A DNA stretch of 64,000 nt, taken from assembly GCA_902805475.1 (NCBI GenBank), contig CADCSX010000009.1:1612001-1676000 (forward strand), in the 5' to 3' direction. This document shows positions 58,616 through 64,000 of the stretch, in pieces. How positions within the stretch are numbered: position 1 is the stretch's first letter; each line of letters opens with the position of its first letter. The translations under genes were made by a program, and so were the position numbers. The stretch comes from Entonaema liquescens (taxonomy: Eukaryota; Ascomycota; Sordariomycetes; Xylariales; Xylariaceae). Under the pieces are notes generated by a model. The model was not told the origin of the DNA, made no database searches, and saw only the letters and a program-made list of their open reading frames with translations.

Positions 58616-60520
58616 ATGGATAATTCTAATGATTCCGAGGATTGTTTAAAGAAGATTTCGGCCAATTACGGGAAATCCATCGTTTCGCTTCTTCAATGTA
58701 TTCAGCGTGATCGAGTGGATCGAAATGACTTCGTGGAGAATATTCTTAATGATCTTGAATGTTTTCGCGCTGGTTACCTTATAGGCACTGACGAGCCTAC
58801 ATTATTTCGATCCAGTATCAATGCTTTGAAAGAACGGGGCGAGTATGTGGCCCTATCTTATACTTGGGAACCATCGCCCGAAGAAGAAAAGAAAAGCCAC
58901 GGGTATTTGGTCGAGGATAGAAGTAAACCATATAAGAATTATTATCAGTCTGGGGTTCGGAATTGTGTCTTTGACCGTATTATCAAGTACATGAACTTCA
59001 AAAAGGTGAAGTTCTTATGGATTGACCGACACAGTATACCACAAAAAACTTGCAAAAGCCCTACCTGCGAATGCCCGCGGTGTAGCCGGAAAAGACAGAG
59101 TATCCAGTCCATGGACCTGGTTTACAAGTACAGTCAACACCCCGTCGCATTATTGGGCAGGCCGATAAATTCGGTGCACGAATTAGAAATCCTCTGCAGG
59201 ATCCTCAACGATAGATTTGTTACTGGGAATGGCAAAAATAATCCTTCCCGGTTTATGAGTACAATCAGTCAACAGCAGGCAAGAGAAGCATTAACTTTGC
59301 TTTACGAGATTACGAGCGATCTTTGGTGGCAGCGGGCTTGGACATTTCAGGAGAATTATCAAGGAAGTGTGAGGATGACTCTTCTCATCCGGCATCCGCA
59401 ATCACTAGAGCGACAGAAACGAGACTACCAGCTTTTCGGCAATATTCCTGGGGAGCTCTCTATTAGATCAGTAGACTTTTCTTACGAGGCAACAAGACTC
59501 TGTCTAGCTTTCCAAGGGACCCAGGTCCTGACATCAGAAGACAAGAAGAAGATAGCACATATCCTGGACAGGACTGAAAAGTACACAGAGCGATTGAGTG
59601 TTTCTGAGCCTATGTATCCAGCTATCATCGCCAACGTCGAAGCAAGAGGTGTCAAAGATCCATGGGATCGGATCCCTATCGTCGCCAACTGTTGCGATTA
59701 TCCTATTCGTCTGGACGAGCAAAAGCTACGAGAAAAGGGTCATAGTCTCAGTCTGTCTATGTTGGCGACCTGTCTTCTTAATGGAGAGATTCTTAACAAC
59801 GAACCATCAGGAGACTCGGCATCCTATCTGTCGGTTTCCCAGTTTTTGAAGGCGTTTTGCTTTAAAAAGTTCAACCCTCCTCAAGATGAGCGGCGCCTGT
59901 CGTATAATAAAGATTGTCGGTTTACTGATGTAAAGCTTACGGAGGCCGGGGTCAAAACCGAAGGGCATCTATGGGAACTCGGACCAGTTATTCGAACGGC
60001 TAGTTTTAAAGGCCGATTGCCTTATGTGAGCGCACCAGACTACGGCAATCTATGCCTACTAGAGCAAAAACATCTCGCTCGTCTCCTTAAAGAGTTAGGG
60101 TTCCATTTTTATACTAAGCTCGCAAACCATATCGAGTGTTATTTGGATGAAATTGCCCAGGGAAAGATGCCTTACGGGCCCTATATGTTGACTATGGCGA
60201 GGGAGGTGGCCGGTGCAATTATGGAGGGGAAGGCACTGAGGCTAGGGAGGCTTTGGGGGGAACCGGCTCCATATACAGCTATCTTTGTTTTGGAGGACAG
60301 CTGTCTTGAGGACGCCGATGAGGAGCCTGCATGGGTTTTCACTTCTCTGCGGGGCATCGATCGTCACGTTTCCCTTCAAGTGAGTCTGCGGGATATGACA
60401 GACAATGTACCACGTTTGTACGTCAAGCGTTGGCTTCTTGGAATGTGCTTCTTCCAAGGACACGGACTTACAAGTGTGATTTTTCAATGGCCACCAGCTT
60501 TGGAACGTATCAAACCCTGA
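58616..60520 (+). CDS. HET-domain (heterokaryon incompatibility-like) protein
   Basis: This is a single-exon frame of 634 residues. HET domains trigger regulated cell death after non-self recognition between hyphae and are TIR-related in fold. The three HET blocks are present: EYVALSYTWEP (76-86), VKFLWIDRHSIPQ (131-143) and SMDLVYKYSQHPVALLG (165-181). Downstream, WWQRAWTFQE (237-246) is the usual second landmark. In the second block His-Ser replaces the more common Leu-Cys. A cysteine-rich insert, TCKSPTCECPRC (145-156), lies between blocks two and three. The C-terminal 380 residues have no repeat array or NACHT/NB-ARC module that I can recognise, so this is a stand-alone HET protein, not a NOD-like receptor. 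The frame is intact, whereas its divergent neighbour is broken. The allelic role is unknown. Confidence 0.88.
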   Translation: MDNSNDSEDCLKKISANYGKSIVSLLQCIQRDRVDRNDFVENILNDLECFRAGYLIGTDEPTLFRSSINALKERGEYVALSYTWEPSPEEEKKSHGYLVEDRSKPYKNYYQSGVRNCVFDRIIKYMNFKKVKFLWIDRHSIPQKTCKSPTCECPRCSRKRQSIQSMDLVYKYSQHPVALLGRPINSVHELEILCRILNDRFVTGNGKNNPSRFMSTISQQQAREALTLLYEITSDLWWQRAWTFQENYQGSVRMTLLIRHPQSLERQKRDYQLFGNIPGELSIRSVDFSYEATRLCLAFQGTQVLTSEDKKKIAHILDRTEKYTERLSVSEPMYPAIIANVEARGVKDPWDRIPIVANCCDYPIRLDEQKLREKGHSLSLSMLATCLLNGEILNNEPSGDSASYLSVSQFLKAFCFKKFNPPQDERRLSYNKDCRFTDVKLTEAGVKTEGHLWELGPVIRTASFKGRLPYVSAPDYGNLCLLEQKHLARLLKELGFHFYTKLANHIECYLDEIAQGKMPYGPYMLTMAREVAGAIMEGKALRLGRLWGEPAPYTAIFVLEDSCLEDADEEPAWVFTSLRGIDRHVSLQVSLRDMTDNVPRLYVKRWLLGMCFFQGHGLTSVIFQWPPALERIKP

Positions 60521-61368
60521 AGCGAATGGATTGGTACAGATGGCAACCCGCCCAGCAATAGTCTTACATAGAGCACTCGTTAAGCATGCGCTAGTTGGGC
60601 AGATTTTGGGAGTGTAATACATAGAAACATGATTTTGGATTTTGTCAGCAAGCCTCTATTCTTAGCCTTCAACTGCTATGGGTACAAAGTAAGTCTCACG
60701 GGATATGCTTTCGATGTTAGGCAGTAAACATGACTGTTAATGTTCACAAGACCTGATAAAACTCTCTTTATCATAACGGTCATGCTATCACTTTTAGGGG
60801 AATAGCGAACAGTTCATAATATGTAAGAGCGCTTATTCTTGTATGATCTTAATGTGGATCCCAACCCCTGAATATTCACTATTGTGTGCAACTGAGCCGC
60901 TATGGCAGCTTTATTGCCCAACCCCCGACCAGATCTTTTCCTTCCCCAATAGAAGCACCGAGAACTAATAGGTAACTAGGTACATAGATCGTGTGTGCAT
61001 TTCTAGATGGTCTCTTAATCGGGTTTGGATTTCCGTAGTCGGAATAATTTGCTGAAACGGCTTCGGCTCTTGGTCATATAACTTTCTTCGGGACCTAATG
61101 GCAGACTGTGTCATTACATCGAGAATTTAGAGCTAGATCGTCCTATCCTGTAGCTTAATGTAAAACTTGTGAAATTCGTTGACGGTATGTCAATATCTAT
61201 CTAAACTACCTAGAGGTAGGTAGCATCATATGTGCTGGGCAGAGAGTCCTAGGGTCCTCTTCTGCCAATATACACCGGTTAAGGGCGAGTATTTGACCCA
61301 AAGTTCTTTTTTAAAGGTTGTTAGGAGCATTTGGAAGTTAATGCGACTAAGACGAATATCCTTCCAAT
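60521..61368. other. Convergent 3' intergenic region
   Basis: This 850-bp stretch lies between the HET-domain gene and the 7TM gene. I see no gene in it. A TAGGTAGGTAG motif occurs at about 61213-61221. Confidence 0.6.
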
Positions 61369-62660
61369 TCAGACTATGTCCCCTGGAGAAGTGCGTGCTC
61401 GAGAGTAATCCACTTGGACTGTCTTATCCAACTGAATAACTGCGGGGTTTTCAACCCACTCGCTATTCTCGTTCGGCCTTCGGAGAGCCGATATCGACGT
61501 CCTGTAGCTGCTGTAAGGGTTGCTAACGGAAGAGTCGTAACCCTTGTATCTCATGGACTGAGGGTCTGGGCTTGGGCTGCAGTCAAACTCTTCGACTTTG
61601 CTTTTAGCTATGAATTTTCGATAGAGCCCACGCATTAAAGGTCGCATGCCTGGTAGGCAAGAACAGATGAAATATGCATTAGGTTCGATAATACCGAGAA
61701 CCAAAGATGTGACGGTCCCGTATGTCGGGTCCGATGTCCAATCCGCTTCCATATACTTGACGAACCGAGCAATAGCGGTGACTATTCCCCTAGGTGAGAT
61801 ATTTGTAAGTACCTGATATATATAAAACACCCTTCAATCGGAGTATGTTACATGTATATACGAAAGCTAGAATTGAGAAATAGGTATACTTACATGCCCC
61901 CGGCCAGGAATGTAACAAGCAGCCCAATCTTGCGCACCCGGCTTACTTGTAATTTGTAAAGCATGGGGAACGGTATGGCGAGAATAGCTATGTCCGTGAT
62001 GATATTCGGTATGCTGATATACCGGAAAGCGTCCATCAGGTTCGCACAGTGTCCGTTTATTGTCTTGTCCCAGTTATAAGCAAAGGGCTGGCAAAGCATG
62101 AAAACGGAGATAACGCCACTCGCAATGTAGTTGGTGAGAACGACCCCCATGACAATCTCGGTCATGAGTCTGACTTTACCTTCCGCAACTCGGAGATACA
62201 AGATCAAGATACAGACTTTAGGGAGCGTAACGTCGACTGTGTATATAAATTCCAGCGCCATGTGGAGTTTTAGGTATGTATCAAAAACTGTAGGATCATT
62301 AAGTTCCCAGTATGCTTTGTGCCTCCCTACGCCCCCTATACCGATCATCACTGAGCCCAACAGCATAGTTAGCAGCCAAGCCAACTGCAAGATATGACTA
62401 TTGAGAGAGATAAAGAAAAGCTTACAGAAAGTTAAGACGCAAATTCCAAGGCAAAATATGTATGAGATTGGATATAATGTCCAGATTTCCCAACCATTGC
62501 GCCCCGCATAGAACCCCCGGGAAATATTGAATAAAATGTAGATGACAGTTATGAAGACTGTCAACGCGATGTTTGCGTTTAGCAAGTATTTGGCGTTGTA
62601 CTGAGCCAAATATTCTGGTGATAGCTCCGAGAGCTCCTGCGGAGTGAATGTTTGGTTCAT
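61369..62660 (-). CDS. PTH11-like / fungal rhodopsin-domain seven-transmembrane protein
   Basis: Exons are complement(join(61369..61789,61894..62660)), joined as LAGGM-GIVTAIARFV, giving 395 residues. After a short extracellular N-terminus (MNQTFTPQELSELSPEYL) there are seven hydrophobic segments (about 30-285) of the fungal integral-membrane 'rhodopsin domain' family, related to the Magnaporthe surface sensor Pth11. Landmarks are VTLPKVCILILYLRV, the CQPFAYNWDKTINGHC loop with paired cysteines, PNIITDIAILAIPFPMLYKLQ and the last-helix region TVTSLVLGIIEPNAYFICSCLP. The C-terminal 100 residues are a Ser/Arg-rich cytoplasmic tail. The CFEM domain of Pth11 itself is absent. Its role as a receptor is inferred from the family only. 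The ATG at 62660 is chosen because the in-frame codon upstream is TTG. Confidence 0.88.
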
Positions 62661-64000
62661 GCTGCCCCCTCTGCCCTTATCCTCAAACAAGTGGACGAGG
62701 GCATGGACGTATGGAATTTTCTAAATTAGATTCTAGATATAGGTAATCCAATACGAATTCCATAAGATTCCTTTGTATCAAAGATTATAGAGGGATTGTC
62801 ATTGTTATCGTTCCCTCTTTCCTGCCTGCATACCTAGGTAGCTATTAACGGCCCCACGCTGGATTCCAACTTCACATGGAAGTACCTAGAATACATTAAA
62901 TAGGTACATAATTCGATATAGAGCTCTAATAATGAAAAGCGTATTGTGTTACTCTACTCGAGACTTCCTAGGACCTCGGGATTAACTCTAAGCTTGCGTG
63001 TCCCGGCATTATAAAGAAAAATGCAACAAGGCATGCTATGCACGTGTTCGTCCACGTTGCCGGCGAATAAAGAGAATCGTGATCCATTATCAGGATGCTT
63101 CAAGTAAGCAGGCTACTTGCTAAAAATAAACTTGGCTTTAGGGGCCGTTGATTATCTCAGAGGTACGTGATATAACTTCCTGATAATTATATCCGCGTGT
63201 AGACATGCTTAGTATGCGAAACCTCATCACTCCATACTAGATATCTATGCTATAGCTTGTATTGGAGAGGAGGCAACGGTAGTAATCTTCGTTTACCTCT
63301 CTTGGTACACTGGATTAAGGTGCTTCTCATTGTCTATATGACGTAGGCTCTAATACCGAGGCTCTTTGTCTCAGCAGGTAGGGACTTTCTGTTGGGAAAT
63401 CTATGCCCCTCCCTTTGTTTCATTCCAAACCGTCTTCGGTCTGGATTTTAACATCTAAGCAAGTAAATTTTTCCCGCGTTCTGGTTAGTACCTAGGTACC
63501 TAGGTATATATGGATGCGTCTATTCATGACGCCCCTTTTTTCTTTTATACTTTCGATACATTCCATCATCTATGAATAAACCACACTTGCGATATAAGCT
63601 CATCGTTGGGGTATATTACTAGGTAGTTTGTCTACGGTATAACCCGCTGGAATGGATTTCATCTCTGAAACTTCTTAGTGCTGGATTGAAAAGCTGCTAT
63701 GATATATGAGGTGTTACTAGATCAACAAATATGGCTAGTGACAACATCTCGGTAATGTATAGTGTCAGGACATATTATCAATATCGCACCTGGCAAGATC
63801 TAAGAGGTCAAGTTGCAAGGTAGCATAGTGACTTCATCCTAAAGGAAAGCGACAAGTGAGGGCTTATGGGTCAAACAGAGAGCGTTGTTTATTTCGGTTT
63901 CTGCAAGACTCATGTAGAATTTATGAACGGGCCGTATTTCTCGTAGCCCATCAGCACCGACTCATAGGTAAAGGAGTGAATTTCGTTTCTGCGATTCCTC
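62661..64000. other. Intergenic region to the window end
   Basis: No gene is seen in the last 1.3 kb on either strand. It contains many TACCTA/TAGGTA motifs, the clearest being a double palindrome at 63489-63507 (TACCTAGGTACCTAGGTAT). The promoter of the 7TM gene lies at its left edge. Confidence 0.55.

Overview
The window is nuclear DNA of a filamentous ascomycete (Pezizomycotina). The evidence is compact genes with short GT-AG introns (mostly 48-180 nt, GTAWGT-type donors, CTRAC branch sites), dense fungal families (Zn2Cys6 regulator, HET-domain protein, PTH11-like 7TM protein, AN1-APH protein, small secreted cysteine-rich proteins) and no bacterial operon structure. Gene content fits Sordariomycetes, but I cannot fix the order from sequence alone. 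Almost all gene models below were rebuilt by hand by joining reading frames at splice sites; exon coordinates are given in the entries.

Layout. 0-15 kb is a housekeeping block: a PPIL1-type cyclophilin (minus) diverging from a signal peptide peptidase, an acidic low-complexity protein, a Sfp-type phosphopantetheinyl transferase, a long Osh1-type oxysterol-binding protein and a peroxisomal acyl-CoA thioesterase. 15-30 kb is nearly empty: one Zn2Cys6 regulator sits between about 7.0 and 6.2 kb of gene-free DNA, which holds a 509-bp element with terminal inverted repeats and an AT-rich core. 30-51 kb is dense again: a large secreted Ser/Thr-rich protein, a SPATA20/YyaL-type thioredoxin-fold protein, dynein light intermediate chain, an Ist3-type splicing factor, a PROPPIN (Hsv2/WIPI-type), a Cdc11-type septin, a Bax inhibitor-1 protein and a Lag1-type ceramide synthase. 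51-64 kb is accessory in character: a coiled-coil gene with a decayed 3' end, a small secreted cysteine-rich protein, a broken AN1-zinc-finger/APH gene, a HET-domain protein and a PTH11-like receptor.

Several genes have membrane-lipid or organelle-contact roles (oxysterol-binding protein with FFAT motifs, PROPPIN, ceramide synthase, signal peptide peptidase, Bax inhibitor-1, peroxisomal thioesterase). They are not arranged as a cluster and I see no biosynthetic gene cluster.

The main anomaly is a set of reading-frame breaks. The oxysterol-binding protein has one, the thioesterase three, the AN1-APH gene one plus an in-frame TAG where the family has Trp, and the coiled-coil gene several near its 3' end. 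The first five frameshifts each look like loss of 1 or 2 bases inside a G/C homopolymer or GC-dinucleotide run, a pattern expected from assembly error, although real decay is plausible for the AN1-APH and coiled-coil genes. I found no convincing tRNA or rRNA gene, CRISPR array or intact transposase, and no strong candidate for a wholly new system. The most original leads are the septin with Arg at both nucleotide-binding lysine positions, the SPATA20-type protein that has lost the first cysteine of its CxxC, the inverted-repeat element at 18.7-19.2 kb, and the two secreted cysteine-rich proteins.
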